A stretch of DNA of 64,000 nucleotides from Nocardia transvalensis (GCF_015477765.1 NZ_JADLQQ010000016.1:119129-183128), one strand, 5' to 3'. Counted from the stretch's first letter, positions 1 through 10,161 are shown. The notes: generated by a model not told the origin, from the letters alone. A program made the numbers and translations.

Positions 1-314
1 AGCTGGTGGTAGTACTGGTCGACGAGCCGGCGCAGTTCCTCGGGGGTGAGCTTCTCGCGCAGCTCGGCCACGTCGTCGGGCAGCTCGGACGGCAGGGTCG
101 ACAGCCGCTGACGCAGCGACTCGAACTGCTCCTGCACATCGGCCGGGAGATTGGCGAGGCGCTCGCGAGCCTCCTCCACCCGGCCGGTCACATCGGCGGT
201 GGCGGCGCGCTCACGGAAACGGTCGACGATGTCGTTGACGGCGGTATAGAGGGCGTCGCCCGCGCCGACGGTCGCGTACAACGGCTTGGTCACGGTGGCA
301 TTGGCTTCGGTCAT
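1..314 (-). CDS. hbhA: Heparin-binding haemagglutinin (HbhA) homologue, 3' end cut by window edge
   Basis: HbhA is a surface-exposed adhesin of mycobacteria that binds heparan sulfate through a Lys-rich C-terminal tail. About 104 residues are visible. They begin MTEANATVTKPLYATVGAGD, followed by a long charged helix rich in Glu, Arg and Leu (VEEARERLANLPADVQEQ), which matches the coiled-coil part of the family. The Lys/Pro/Ala-rich C-terminus lies beyond the left edge, so heparin binding cannot be judged. The ATG at 312-314 overlaps the stop of the upstream XRE regulator by 4 nt (ATGA), so the two are probably translationally coupled. The same gene pair occurs in M. tuberculosis (Rv0474-Rv0475). 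Confidence 0.88.
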   Translation of the reverse strand, partial: MTEANATVTKPLYATVGAGDALYTAVNDIVDRFRERAATADVTGRVEEARERLANLPADVQEQFESLRQRLSTLPSELPDDVAELREKLTPEELRRLVDQYYHQ

Positions 315-853
315 GTTTCGTTCTCCTGGCGTGGAACTTCGGTAGTGCTGCCATCGGTGGCGTGATGCGGAACCTCGTTGTCCCTGTTCCCCCCGGGAAC
401 GCCCCCCTCGGATTCCGTTGCGTCCCCTCCGATGTCGTTCCCCGCGTTTTCCCGGCGGAACGATTCGTAGATGTCCAGCAGCACCTGCTTCTGCCGTTCG
501 GTGATCCCCGTATCGGCCAGCAGGGCGTCCCGGACGGGACTGTGCGGCCGCTGCTCGAGATAGCCCGCCCGCATGTACAAGACCTCCGAGGAGACCCGCA
601 GACCCTTGGCAATCTGCGCGAGCACCTCGGCGGACGGGTTACGCAACCCGCGCTCGATCTGACTGAGATACGGGTTGCTCACCCCCGCCAGTTGTGCGAG
701 CTGTCGCAGCGAGACTTGCGCGGCTTCTCGCTGCGCACGGATGAAGCTTCCGATGTCGTGCGCCGCGTTGGCTACGCGGCCCACCGTGGCAGCCGCAGTC
801 TTTTCTGCGGATTCCCCGGTCTGCTGATCGGAAACCTCGGGCTCCTGTGCCAT
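311..853 (-). CDS. XRE-family transcriptional regulator upstream of hbhA
   Basis: This 180-residue protein carries an HTH_3/XRE DNA-binding domain at roughly residues 35-95 (IGSFIRAQREAAQVSLRQLA, then GVSNPYLSQIERGLRNPSAE). An acidic, probably disordered tail follows. It corresponds to Rv0474. The ATG at 853 is chosen because GGAAGG lies 6 nt upstream; a GTG at 856 is also possible. A convincing promoter (TTGCAA, 17 nt, TAGAAT) and a nested inverted repeat lie upstream, which suggests autoregulation. It probably controls hbhA as part of the same transcript. The ligand or signal is unknown. Confidence 0.85.
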   Translation of the reverse strand: MAQEPEVSDQQTGESAEKTAAATVGRVANAAHDIGSFIRAQREAAQVSLRQLAQLAGVSNPYLSQIERGLRNPSAEVLAQIAKGLRVSSEVLYMRAGYLEQRPHSPVRDALLADTGITERQKQVLLDIYESFRRENAGNDIGGDATESEGGVPGGNRDNEVPHHATDGSTTEVPRQENET

Positions 854-881
854 CACTCACCTTCCGGCGGTTGTACGGTCC

Positions 882-910
882 ATTCTAAAAGGAGGTGCTA
901 ACTCTTGCAA
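882..910 (-). promoter_or_regulatory. Sigma-70-type promoter of the XRE-hbhA operon
   Basis: Read on the minus strand, a -35 box TTGCAA (910-905) and a -10 box TAGAAT (887-882) are separated by exactly 17 nt. The start codon at 853 lies about 22 nt beyond the expected transcription start and has its own ribosome binding site. The -35 box sits inside a nested inverted repeat. Confidence 0.6.
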
Positions 911-925
911 GCACCTTGCTAGCAC
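895..925. promoter_or_regulatory. Nested inverted repeat over the XRE promoter (putative operator)
   Basis: The outer arms GTGCTA (895-900) and TAGCAC (920-925) enclose the inner arms GCAAG (907-911) and CTTGC (915-919). The -35 box of the XRE-hbhA promoter lies within it, so a protein bound here should block RNA polymerase. The most economical candidate is the XRE protein itself; a RamB-like factor is the alternative because TTGCAAG/TTGCTAG words also occur upstream of aceA. Confidence 0.5.
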
Positions 926-946
926 TGTTTTGGCAAACTTCGGGCG

Positions 947-2344
947 TTAGAGCGACCAGCCAGGGAACAGCAAATGTGAAACGGCATAGATCGCCAGGCC
1001 GGCCAGCGATCCGACCACCGTTCCGTTGATGCGGATGAATTGCAGATCGCGCCCGGCCTGCAATTCGATCTTGCGACTCGCCTCGTCGGCATCCCACCGG
1101 GCAACCGTATCGCTGATCAGGGTCGCGATCTCGGAACCGTAGTTCGACACCAGGTATCGGACACCGCGTTCGGTCCAGCCGTCCACCCGGGCGCGCAACT
1201 CGGACTCGTCGACCAACCGCTGCCCGAGCTGCTGCACGTTCTCGGTGATCTTGCGGCGCAGTGTGCTGTTCGGGTCGTCGGCCGACTCCAGAATCATTCG
1301 CTTGGCCGCCCGCCAGGTGGCCCGGGCCATTCCGGTGATCTCCTCGCGGCCCATGATCTCGGTCTTGACCCGTTCGGCCTTCTTGATCATGGCGTCGTCG
1401 TACTGCAGATCGTGGGCGAAATCCTCGAGGAAGCGGGTCGCCGCCAGCCGCACCTCGTGATCGGGCTGGGAACGAACCTTCCAGGTGAATTCCACCAATT
1501 CCCGATAAATTCTCTCCGACAGCAGGATGTTGACGAATTTCGGCGCCCACGAGGGTGCGTCGCGCATGACGATCCGATCGATGGTCTCCTGGCTGCCCAG
1601 CGCCCATTGGTGGGCCCGCTCGGCCAGCAGATCCAGCAGCGGCGCCTGGCGATTCTCCGCCAACAGCTCCGTGAGGACGCGGCCGATCGGCGGCCCCCAC
1701 AGCGGTTCGGCGATGCGTTTGACGATGGTGTGGTCGATCACCTGCTCGACGTCCTCGTCGCGCAGGGCCCCGATGACCGCCCGCAGAATCGTCGAGGTCT
1801 CCTCCGACACGCGAGCGGCATGCTGCGGATCGGCCATCCACCGCCCCAGCCGCAGCGAGATCTGCGCCGAATTCACCTTCTCTACGACGGTGTCGGGCGA
1901 CAGGAAATTCGTGCGCACGAAGTCGCCGAGGCTCGTGCCGAGCTGATCCTTCTTCTTGCGGATGATCGCGGTGTGCGGAATCGGCAGCCCGAGCGGATGC
2001 CGGAACAGCGCGGTCACCGCGAACCAGTCGGCCAGCGCGCCGACCATGCCGGCCTCCGAGGCCGCCCGCACATAGCCGATCCAGGTGCCACCCAATCCCC
2101 GCGACCCGGCCCAGCAGCAGAGCAGGTAGACCACCGTCGCCGCCACCAGGAATCCGGTGGCCACCATCTTCATCCTGCGCAGGTCGCGGCGTTTGCCCGT
2201 CTCGTCCATGAGTGCGGCAAAGGAAGTAGGGGGCTCGGGCGGCGGACCGCCTGTGGCGTTTCCCACTCCGCGGCGTGATTCGACGGCGGTGCGCGAATCG
2301 GTCAGAGCAGGGGCGCTGCCGGGAGGTTGCTCCATATGTTCCAT
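947..2344 (-). CDS. DUF445 membrane protein (Rv0473-like)
   Basis: This 465-residue protein matches the DUF445 family. A hydrophobic segment near residue 62 (MVATGFLVAATVVYLLCCWA) is followed by the family signature around GAMVGALADWFAVTALFRHP, a long helical middle region, and a closing transmembrane segment (INGTVVGSLAGLAIYAVSHL). Its function is unknown; the family is thought to sit in the inner membrane. An ATG at 2335 is an alternative start. Its position between the XRE and TetR genes matches the order Rv0472c-Rv0474 in M. tuberculosis. No ribosome binding site stands out. Confidence 0.85.
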   Translation of the reverse strand: MEHMEQPPGSAPALTDSRTAVESRRGVGNATGGPPPEPPTSFAALMDETGKRRDLRRMKMVATGFLVAATVVYLLCCWAGSRGLGGTWIGYVRAASEAGMVGALADWFAVTALFRHPLGLPIPHTAIIRKKKDQLGTSLGDFVRTNFLSPDTVVEKVNSAQISLRLGRWMADPQHAARVSEETSTILRAVIGALRDEDVEQVIDHTIVKRIAEPLWGPPIGRVLTELLAENRQAPLLDLLAERAHQWALGSQETIDRIVMRDAPSWAPKFVNILLSERIYRELVEFTWKVRSQPDHEVRLAATRFLEDFAHDLQYDDAMIKKAERVKTEIMGREEITGMARATWRAAKRMILESADDPNSTLRRKITENVQQLGQRLVDESELRARVDGWTERGVRYLVSNYGSEIATLISDTVARWDADEASRKIELQAGRDLQFIRINGTVVGSLAGLAIYAVSHLLFPGWSL

Positions 2345-2539
2345 TCTGCTGGCTCGATCGGACCACCCTCACCCCGCCGCGCCCCAGCGCGGCCGGGCCG
2401 AAGTCGGACCATCGCTGGTGGGAAAGACTTAAGCTGGATGGGCCCGCATCCCCGAAACGAGGAGTCGATCCCCCTGTCCACCGAAGATCTCGTCGAAGTC
2501 GGCGACCGAGCGACACGCGCTCCGGCGCGAGGAGGCCGA

Positions 2540-3211
2540 GTGGACGGTCGCAAACGGCGCTGGCACCAGCACAAGATCGACCGGCGAGAGGAACTGGTCG
2601 ACGGCACCCTGGCCGCGATCCGCAAACGCGGCGGCGATGTCGGCATGGACGAGATCGCCGCGGAGATCGGTGTCTCGAAAACCGTGCTGTACCGGTATTT
2701 CTCGGACAAGAGCGATCTGACCCGCGCGACGATGGAGCGTTTCGTCGAAACCACGCTGATGCCGCGCATCTACGAGGCGATCAGCGACGATCTCGACGAA
2801 TATCAACTGGTCCGCAATACGCTGGCCGCCTATGTGCACACCGTCGACGCCGATACCGACGTCTACCGGTTCATCATGGGTAACGGCTCCACCACCGACA
2901 AATCCACGCTGGCCGATTTCGAGAAATTGTTCGCCGACGTGGTGGCCGCGGTGCTGCGCGACAAGGCCTTCGACCGGGGCGTGGAGACCGAGGGCATCAT
3001 GCTCTACGCCTACGTGCTGGTGGGCGGCGTCCAGTTGGCAACGGACTGGTGGATCACCAATCGCGCGATGTCGGCGGACAAGATGCTCGACCACATGACG
3101 ATGATGGCCTGGAGCGCCATCGAGGGCATGGTCCGCGCGGGCGGCTCGCCGGAGAAGTTCAACGCCGTCCCGCACCGCCTGCCCGACCCGGACCGGCAAC
3201 GCGAGGACTGA
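2540..3211 (+). CDS. TetR-family regulator (Rv0472c-like)
   Basis: A TetR N-terminal HTH occupies residues about 10-60 of this 223-residue protein (MDEIAAEIGVSKTVLYRYFS). The C-terminal ligand domain is of unknown specificity. GTG 2540 is chosen because GGAGG lies 4 nt upstream and the N-terminus MDGRKRRWHQHKIDRREELV resembles the mycobacterial homologue. An open frame continues upstream but would overlap the divergent DUF445 gene. In mycobacteria this gene keeps the same place next to the DUF445 gene. Confidence 0.85.
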   Translation: MDGRKRRWHQHKIDRREELVDGTLAAIRKRGGDVGMDEIAAEIGVSKTVLYRYFSDKSDLTRATMERFVETTLMPRIYEAISDDLDEYQLVRNTLAAYVHTVDADTDVYRFIMGNGSTTDKSTLADFEKLFADVVAAVLRDKAFDRGVETEGIMLYAYVLVGGVQLATDWWITNRAMSADKMLDHMTMMAWSAIEGMVRAGGSPEKFNAVPHRLPDPDRQRED

Positions 3212-3344
3212 ACGGTCCGTTCCGCGCAACTCCGCCCTTGACCGACCCTCCCATGATCGGCCAGCCTGTTAGCAGGCGGCAAACAGTCGCGCTGGTCGAC
3301 GACCGGGCGGAGCCCGACGACGCGGAGAGGCGGAACTGCTCTCT

Positions 3345-4790
<1,446 letters not shown>

Positions 4791-4816
4791 CCAGCCGTCA
4801 GGAGATGTAAAAACCC

Positions 4817-6058
4817 ATGGCAGACAGGGAATTCGACCTCGTGCTGTTCGGCGCGACCGGTTTCGTCGGCAAGCTCACCGCCGACTATCTGGTGGCCGCG
4901 GCGCCGCAGGGAGCCCGAATCGCGCTGGCGGGCCGGTCTCCGGAGAAATTGACGGCGGTGCGCGACGAACTGGGCCCGGCGGCCGCCGACTGGCCGCTCC
5001 TGGTGGCGGATTCGTCGGACCAGGCGGCACTGGACTCGCTGGCGGCCCGGACCACCGTGGTCGTCACGACGGTCGGACCGTATCTGCGCTACGGGCTGGC
5101 GCTGGTCCAGGCGTGCGCCCAGGCCGGAACTCACTACGCGGATCTGACCGGAGAGCCGCTGTTCATCCGCGAATGTATCGACCGCTACGGCGAGCAGGCC
5201 GCGGCGACCGGCGCGAAGATCGTGAATTCCTGTGGCTACGACTCGATTCCGTCCGACCTGAGCGTGTATCAGCTCTACCGGCGCACGGTCGCCGACAACA
5301 CCGGCGAACTCGAGGACACCACCCTGGTGGCCTGGCTCAAGGGCGGCGTGAGCGGCGGCACGATCGACTCCGGGCGCGCGATGATGGAGGCGATCGCCGC
5401 CGATCCGTCGAAGGGATCGGTGCTGTCGCATCCGTATTCGCTGAGCCCGGACAAGTCGATGGAGCCCGACGTGGGCCGGCAGTCCGATCAGGCGCTGGCC
5501 CGGGCCTCCACCATCGATCCGAGCCTGGACGGCTGGGTGGCGACGTTCATCATGGCCCAGCACAACACCAAGATCGTGCGCCGCACCAACGGCCTGCTGG
5601 GCTGGGTGTACGGCAAGAACTTCCGCTATCGCGAGGTCATGAGCGCCGGTTCCTCCCCGGCCGCACCGCTGGTGGCGGCGGGGATGGCCGGTGGCATCGT
5701 GGCGACGATGGCGGCCGGGGCCGTCCTGTCGCGGGTCGCGGCCGGGCGGCGATTGCTGGATCGGGTCCTGCCCAAGCCGGGCACCGGGCCGAGCGAAAAG
5801 GCGCGGCGCAGCGGCTGGTTCACGATGAAGACCTTTGCCCACACCTCCTCCGGTGCGAAATATGTGTGCACCTTCGCGGGACAGGGCGATCCGGGCTATC
5901 AGGCCACCTCGATGCTGCTCGGCGAATCCGGGCTGTGCCTGGCCTTCGACGAGCTGCCGCCGCTCGCGGGCATTCTCACCCCGGCCTCGGCAATGGGCGA
6001 TGCGCTGACCGAGCGGCTGCGCAAGGCCGGGATCACCATCGACGTCGAGCGGGCCTGA
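4817..6058 (+). CDS. Saccharopine-dehydrogenase-like / trans-acting enoyl reductase family protein
   Basis: This 413-residue protein has an N-terminal Rossmann fold (DLVLFGATGFVGKLTADYL) and the family segment VVVTTVGPYLRYGLALVQAC with YADLTGEP. The relatives are the mycobacterial Rv2449c/Rv2953 group. Rv2953 is a trans-acting enoyl reductase for phthiocerol and phenolphthiocerol synthesis; others have unknown lipid substrates. AGGAG lies upstream of the ATG with long spacing. No polyketide synthase is in the window, so the substrate is open. Confidence 0.82.
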   Translation: MADREFDLVLFGATGFVGKLTADYLVAAAPQGARIALAGRSPEKLTAVRDELGPAAADWPLLVADSSDQAALDSLAARTTVVVTTVGPYLRYGLALVQACAQAGTHYADLTGEPLFIRECIDRYGEQAAATGAKIVNSCGYDSIPSDLSVYQLYRRTVADNTGELEDTTLVAWLKGGVSGGTIDSGRAMMEAIAADPSKGSVLSHPYSLSPDKSMEPDVGRQSDQALARASTIDPSLDGWVATFIMAQHNTKIVRRTNGLLGWVYGKNFRYREVMSAGSSPAAPLVAAGMAGGIVATMAAGAVLSRVAAGRRLLDRVLPKPGTGPSEKARRSGWFTMKTFAHTSSGAKYVCTFAGQGDPGYQATSMLLGESGLCLAFDELPPLAGILTPASAMGDALTERLRKAGITIDVERA

Positions 6059-6067
6059 ATCGCCAGT

Positions 6068-6095
6068 TTGTGTGACACCGCGTCACGCTTATGAT
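6068..6095 (+). promoter_or_regulatory. Promoter of the methyltransferase gene (leaderless)
   Basis: A -35 TTGTGT (6068-6073) and a -10 TATGAT (6090-6095) are 16 nt apart. The GTG at 6102 begins 7 nt after the -10 box, so the start codon is expected to be the first transcribed triplet. No ribosome binding site precedes it. Confidence 0.5.
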
Positions 6096-6101
6096 GAGCC
6101 G

Positions 6102-6749
6102 GTGAACCTCGCCAGGCGCACGATGAACAATCCGGCCTTCGCGCTGGCCTACGAGCGAGCGTGGCGTCCGGCGACGTTCTTCCTGGCCACCGGCCGCACC
6201 ATGCAGGCCGATCGGCGCGACGCCGCGCGCACGCTGCGGTTGCGCGCCGACAGCCGGGTTCTCGATGTCGCGTGCGGGCCCGGCAATATCACGCACTTCC
6301 TGAGCGAGCGGCTCTCCGGCGACGGCTTCGCGGTCGGCGTCGACTTCTCCGCCGCCATGCTGCGGCAGGCGCGGGCGGACAACTCCGGCCCGCGGGTCGC
6401 CTATGTGCGCGGCGACGCACGCCGACTTCCCTTCCCCGACAGCAGTTTCGATGCGGTGTGCTGTTTCGGAGCGCTCTATCTGATCCCGGAACCGTTGGTG
6501 GCCACCCGGGAGATGATCCGGGTCCTGGCTCCCGGTGGACGCATCGCGATCAGCACCAGCCACCGCAGCCACGACTGGTTCGGCCGGGTCAGCACGCTCG
6601 TCGGCGGGGCGGGCGGGCTGCGCCTGTTCGATCTCGACACCTTCCCGAATCTGTTCTCCCAGAACGGATTGGTGGAAATCGACCAGCAGGTCCACGGCCT
6701 GCTGCAATATGTCAGCGGCTCCCTCCCGGCTAAAAGCATGCCGGGATGA
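6102..6749 (+). CDS. Class I SAM-dependent methyltransferase
   Basis: The protein of 215 residues shows SAM motif I (VLDVACGPGNITHFL), an acidic motif II (AVGVDFSAAMLRQAR) and the post-motif block FDAVCCFGALYLIPEP. It is a UbiE/Methyltransf_11-type enzyme of unknown substrate. The GTG at 6102 is chosen for the leaderless promoter; a GTG at 6072 would add ten residues. The last codons and the stop (SMPG then TGA) lie inside a dispersed hairpin/tandem repeat, so the native C-terminus has probably been replaced or trimmed by that repeat. Confidence 0.75.
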   Translation: MNLARRTMNNPAFALAYERAWRPATFFLATGRTMQADRRDAARTLRLRADSRVLDVACGPGNITHFLSERLSGDGFAVGVDFSAAMLRQARADNSGPRVAYVRGDARRLPFPDSSFDAVCCFGALYLIPEPLVATREMIRVLAPGGRIAISTSHRSHDWFGRVSTLVGGAGGLRLFDLDTFPNLFSQNGLVEIDQQVHGLLQYVSGSLPAKSMPG

Positions 6750-6781
6750 CGAGAAGTGAGCATGCCGGGATGACAAAGAGT
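6724..6781. repeat. Hairpin plus 24-bp tandem repeat (family copy 1)
   Basis: A hairpin TCCCGGC / GCCGGGA (6724-6730 and 6740-6746) has the loop TAAAAGCAT. Its right arm begins a tandem unit starting GCATGCCGGGATGAC, present twice (6736-6759, then from 6760) with a degenerate third piece. It supplies the stop codon of the methyltransferase and may act as its terminator. Hairpins of the same plan occur at 53083-53112 and 55787-55813. Confidence 0.7.
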
Positions 6782-6822
6782 GCCGGGGCGACAACCTTTG
6801 CATTCTGACCAGATCCGAATCT

Positions 6823-6834
6823 GTAACGCGTTAC
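6823..6834. promoter_or_regulatory. Palindrome GTAACGCGTTAC upstream of lipase gene
   Basis: This perfect 12-bp palindrome lies 42 bp before the start of the secreted lipase gene at 6877. It has the form of a TetR-type operator, but the regulator is unknown. Confidence 0.35.
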
Positions 6835-6876
6835 CGTAGGTGCACGGGAGTCGAATCGGAGCGGGGAGGGTGCACG

Positions 6877-8328
6877 ATGGCGGCATCGATCGGCCGATGG
6901 TGGGGTTCGATGACAATGGCGCTGGCGGTCTGCGCGGCGATGCTGACCGGCGCGACGGCTATGTCACCGATGGCGGCGGCCGAGCCCGGGACCACCACGG
7001 CGGCAGGGGATTCCGATAACGCCGCCACGCCGATCGCTCAAGGCGACGACGACCCGTTCTATCTTCCTCCCCCGGGGTATGAGGACACCGCACCGGGCAC
7101 GATATTGCGCAGCCGCCCGGTCGTGGTGAAGGCGCTGCAGCTGTTCCCGGTGCACGTGCAGAGCTGGCAGCTGCTGTACCGGACCACCGACGCCGACGGC
7201 AATCCCTATGCGTCGGTGACGACGGTGATGATCCCGCAGGGACCGACCAAACCGCGCCCGCTGCTGTCGTATCACATGGCCTACGACTCGATTCGGCGCG
7301 CCTGCATGCCGTCCTATTCACTGGTCCACAGCAATCCCCTGGACCTGTTCGACAACGCGAAACAGTCCGGATGGGCCCTTCCGCCATTGGAATTCGCCCT
7401 CGCGGCGGCCGCGGTGGCCAAGGGGTGGGCGGTCACGATTCCCGATGCCAGCGGTATCGACAATCGCTTCCTCACCCCGCGCGTCATGGGCTATACCACC
7501 CTCGACGGTATCCGCGCCGCACAGCATTTCGCCCCGCTCGGCCTGCCCGGCACAGCCACCAGGACCGCCATGTGGGGTTATTCCGGCGGCGGTATCACCA
7601 CCAACTGGGCCGCCGAACTGCAGCCGGAGTACGCGCCGGAGCTGAACATCGCCGGTGCCGTGCTCGGCGCACCGGTGAACGATTTCGCGACCGCCCTGCG
7701 ATCGGTCAACGGGCGCGTGCTGGCCGGGCTGATACCACTCGGCGTCGCGTCCCTGGCCCAGGACTCCCCGGAATTGGCCGCCCGCATTGATCAATACCTG
7801 ACGCCGTCCGGGCGCGCCATCATCGCCGAAGCGGCCAACGACTGCGTCAACAAGACCGTGCTGAAGAATATGTTCCGCCGGGTCGAACAGTTCATGACTG
7901 TATCGATGGATCAGGTGCTCGCCGACCCGGTCATCCAACAGGCGATCGCGGAACGCGCCCGCGGGGCCGCCACTCCCACCGCTCCGCTGTACGTGGTCAA
8001 CGGGGTCAACGACGAGATCAGCCCGATCGCCGCCACGGACCGTCTGGTCGATACCTACTGCGCGAACGGGGCCTCGGTCACCTACGTCCGCGACGCCCTG
8101 CCCGACCTGGTCAGCGACCACACCATCGTCGCGGCAACCGCCGCCGGTCCCGCCTTCGCATGGCTCGACCGGGTGCTGTCCGGACGCGGACCGGCCCCCG
8201 GCTCGGGCTGCACGACCACCACGGTTGCGTCGACCCTGATGGACCCGGCCGGGTTGGCAGCGCTGCCCGAGTTCGTGGTCACCGTCGTTCAGACCATGCT
8301 GGGTCAGGCGCTCGGCGCCGGCCGCTGA
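6877..8328 (+). CDS. Secreted lipase (secretory lipase family)
   Basis: This 483-residue alpha/beta hydrolase has a Sec signal peptide over residues 1-36 (hydrophobic core ALAVCAAMLTGATAMSP, likely cut after MAAAEP). The nucleophile elbow is MWGYSGGGI. The acid is Asp in VNGVNDEISP and the base is His in VSDHTIVA. It probably hydrolyses acyl glycerols or esters outside the cell. GGGGAGGG precedes the ATG. Three more secreted lipase-like genes lie at 17.3, 24.2 and 44.1 kb. Confidence 0.82.
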   Translation: MAASIGRWWGSMTMALAVCAAMLTGATAMSPMAAAEPGTTTAAGDSDNAATPIAQGDDDPFYLPPPGYEDTAPGTILRSRPVVVKALQLFPVHVQSWQLLYRTTDADGNPYASVTTVMIPQGPTKPRPLLSYHMAYDSIRRACMPSYSLVHSNPLDLFDNAKQSGWALPPLEFALAAAAVAKGWAVTIPDASGIDNRFLTPRVMGYTTLDGIRAAQHFAPLGLPGTATRTAMWGYSGGGITTNWAAELQPEYAPELNIAGAVLGAPVNDFATALRSVNGRVLAGLIPLGVASLAQDSPELAARIDQYLTPSGRAIIAEAANDCVNKTVLKNMFRRVEQFMTVSMDQVLADPVIQQAIAERARGAATPTAPLYVVNGVNDEISPIAATDRLVDTYCANGASVTYVRDALPDLVSDHTIVAATAAGPAFAWLDRVLSGRGPAPGSGCTTTTVASTLMDPAGLAALPEFVVTVVQTMLGQALGAGR

Positions 8329-8489
8329 AGCGGAGTCGGGAAAACTCGCCTGCCCCAAGGGATTACCCGGGGATAGCGACTCGAATGGTGTGGCGGGTCA
8401 CAACGGCGATGCCGCTCGTCACAGATCATGGTCCGGTAGGGTCGCCAACCGGAACGGGCGGGTTCGCGGCGACTGGAAGGGGAGCACGA

Positions 8490-8882
8490 GTGGGGGTACC
8501 CGACACCGGACAGCAGGCCGCCCGCGAATTGTATGCCGCGGCAACGGGTTCCGGCGGCGTGGTCTTCGAAATCGCCGAGGATGTGGCGCGCAATCTCGCC
8601 GCGGCCTGCGATCGGCTCGTCGATGATCTGGAGAAGGCTCGGATCGGCCATTATCCGGTCACGGCCGTTTCGGGCTTCGCCAACCTGCCGTCGGGGCGTG
8701 CCTTGGCACAGGGATTCGCCGCGAAGGGTCGCGAATTCCTCGACACCATCACCGCATTCCAGGAGACCGCCCTGCTGTTCAAGGCCGCCTATCTGGCCGC
8801 GGCCAAGCAGTTCGACGAGGCCGAGGCCGCGGGCCGGGCCGCGCTGGAACTCGTCGCGGCGCAGCTGGAGGGCCGCCGGTGA
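8490..8882 (+). CDS. Small helical protein, first gene of an EspG module
   Basis: The product has 130 residues, is nearly all alpha-helical and Ala-rich, and lacks a signal peptide or membrane segment. GTG 8490 is chosen for the GGAAGGGGAG site upstream. The stop overlaps the next start by 4 nt (GTGA). No named family is recognised with confidence. Size, helicity and co-transcription with an EspG gene point to a type VII secretion substrate or partner similar in role to a PE protein. No clear YxxxD/E export signal is seen. Confidence 0.6.
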   Translation: MGVPDTGQQAARELYAAATGSGGVVFEIAEDVARNLAAACDRLVDDLEKARIGHYPVTAVSGFANLPSGRALAQGFAAKGREFLDTITAFQETALLFKAAYLAAAKQFDEAEAAGRAALELVAAQLEGRR

Positions 8883-9454
8883 ACGAGTACGGCGTGGATC
8901 CGCCCTACGTGCCGGATCGAGAAGTGTTCGGCGCCTTCACCCATCAGGAGATCTGGGATCTGGTCCACGAGGCGCTCGATCCGAGCGCCCTCGGCCGGGT
9001 CGCCGACTCCTGGCGCCACAATGCCGAACTCGTCGGCGAGGCCTTCCGCGTCTTCTCCGATACCGTGGACCGCGAGTTCGCCCGGTGGGGCGGGCAGAGC
9101 CGGGAGGCGGCCGTGCGGGCCACTCGCAATTTCGTCGCGCGCGGGCTGGTGGTGCCCGAGGTCTGTGATGCCCTGCAGCACCTGCTCGAGGCCGATGCCG
9201 AAGTGGCGCAGTCGATTCGGGATGCCATCCCGCCCCCGCCGCCGCCCTATCGGCCCCTCGACGATCCGGCGGCCGAGGCCGTGCACGGCGGACAGCGCCG
9301 CATGGAGTACGACCTGGCCGCCGCGGCGACGCTCGCCGACGTGCGCGACGTCATGACTTATCTCTACAATCCGAGCCTGCCCGCATCCGGTGACCGCGTG
9401 CCGAGGTTCGCACCGGCGCCGACCGGGCCCGGCTCGAGCGGGGGTCTTCGGTAG
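8879..9454 (+). CDS. PPE/WXG-like helical protein, second gene of an EspG module
   Basis: This 191-residue protein has a helical N-terminal region with a WGG turn between helices (FARWGGQSREAAVRAT), as in WXG100/PPE helical hairpins. A Pro-rich linker (PPPPPPYRPLDDP) holds a possible YxxxD export motif (YRPLD), and a disordered tail follows. It overlaps both neighbours (GTGA upstream, a 1-nt TAGTG overlap downstream). Export as a heterodimer with the upstream protein is an inference from the operon and the EspG gene. Confidence 0.55.
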   Translation: MNEYGVDPPYVPDREVFGAFTHQEIWDLVHEALDPSALGRVADSWRHNAELVGEAFRVFSDTVDREFARWGGQSREAAVRATRNFVARGLVVPEVCDALQHLLEADAEVAQSIRDAIPPPPPPYRPLDDPAAEAVHGGQRRMEYDLAAAATLADVRDVMTYLYNPSLPASGDRVPRFAPAPTGPGSSGGLR

Positions 9455-10161
9455 TGAAGTGGGTGCTGACCCCGGACGAGTTCACGCACGTCTGGGCCGG
9501 GGAGACCGGTCTGGACCGTCGGCCTTACCCCGTAAATATGATCCCGGCGACCACCGCGCGCACCGAATCCGAATATGCCGCACTCGGATTGCGCCACCGC
9601 TACACCCGCAACGTCGACCCGGATCTCACGGCCGCGCTGCTGCTGTGCGCACGGGCCGATGCCACCGTCATCACGGTGTCCGGCGAGCGGACGGTCGGCG
9701 AACCGGAGCGAATCCTCGCCTTCGCCGCCGTGGTGCACAATCACGCGGGCCTGCTGATCGCGCGGCCCGATGCGGTGGTCGTGCTGGTGTGCCACGCCCG
9801 CGCGGTCGGCGACAAGCTGATGGAGGTGATCGGCTCCGCCCCGCCCGGGCGGCACGGCCCGATGCGGGAACCGCAGGACGCCGTGCTGAACCCGGAGGGC
9901 AAACCGCCCCACCGCACCAACGGCCACCGCAACGCCGCTCGCTTCCGCCGAAAACTGCGGGAACCGGTCGACGCGCGCGGATTCATCACCGTCACCGTCG
10001 CCCCCGACAATCCGATGTCTCCCCCCACCCGCTACCGCACCTGGCTCGACTTCACCGGCGACGGCCGCTACCTGCTCACCACCGCCGCAGATCTGACCCT
10101 CACCCCGGTCAGCGACGCCGAGTTCTCCACCCACCTCCTGCGCCTGGCCTGCGTGCAGTGA
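9454..10161 (+). CDS. EspG-family type VII secretion chaperone
   Basis: This 235-residue protein resembles the EspG family (N-terminus KWVLTPDEFTHVWAGETGLD, then alternating beta strands such as RILAFAAVVHNHAGLLIARP). In mycobacteria EspG proteins are cytosolic chaperones that hold PE-PPE heterodimers before ESX export. It is translationally coupled to the two helical proteins upstream, so these are its likely clients. No ESX core gene (EccB-E, MycP) is in the window. Confidence 0.72.
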   Translation: MKWVLTPDEFTHVWAGETGLDRRPYPVNMIPATTARTESEYAALGLRHRYTRNVDPDLTAALLLCARADATVITVSGERTVGEPERILAFAAVVHNHAGLLIARPDAVVVLVCHARAVGDKLMEVIGSAPPGRHGPMREPQDAVLNPEGKPPHRTNGHRNAARFRRKLREPVDARGFITVTVAPDNPMSPPTRYRTWLDFTGDGRYLLTTAADLTLTPVSDAEFSTHLLRLACVQ

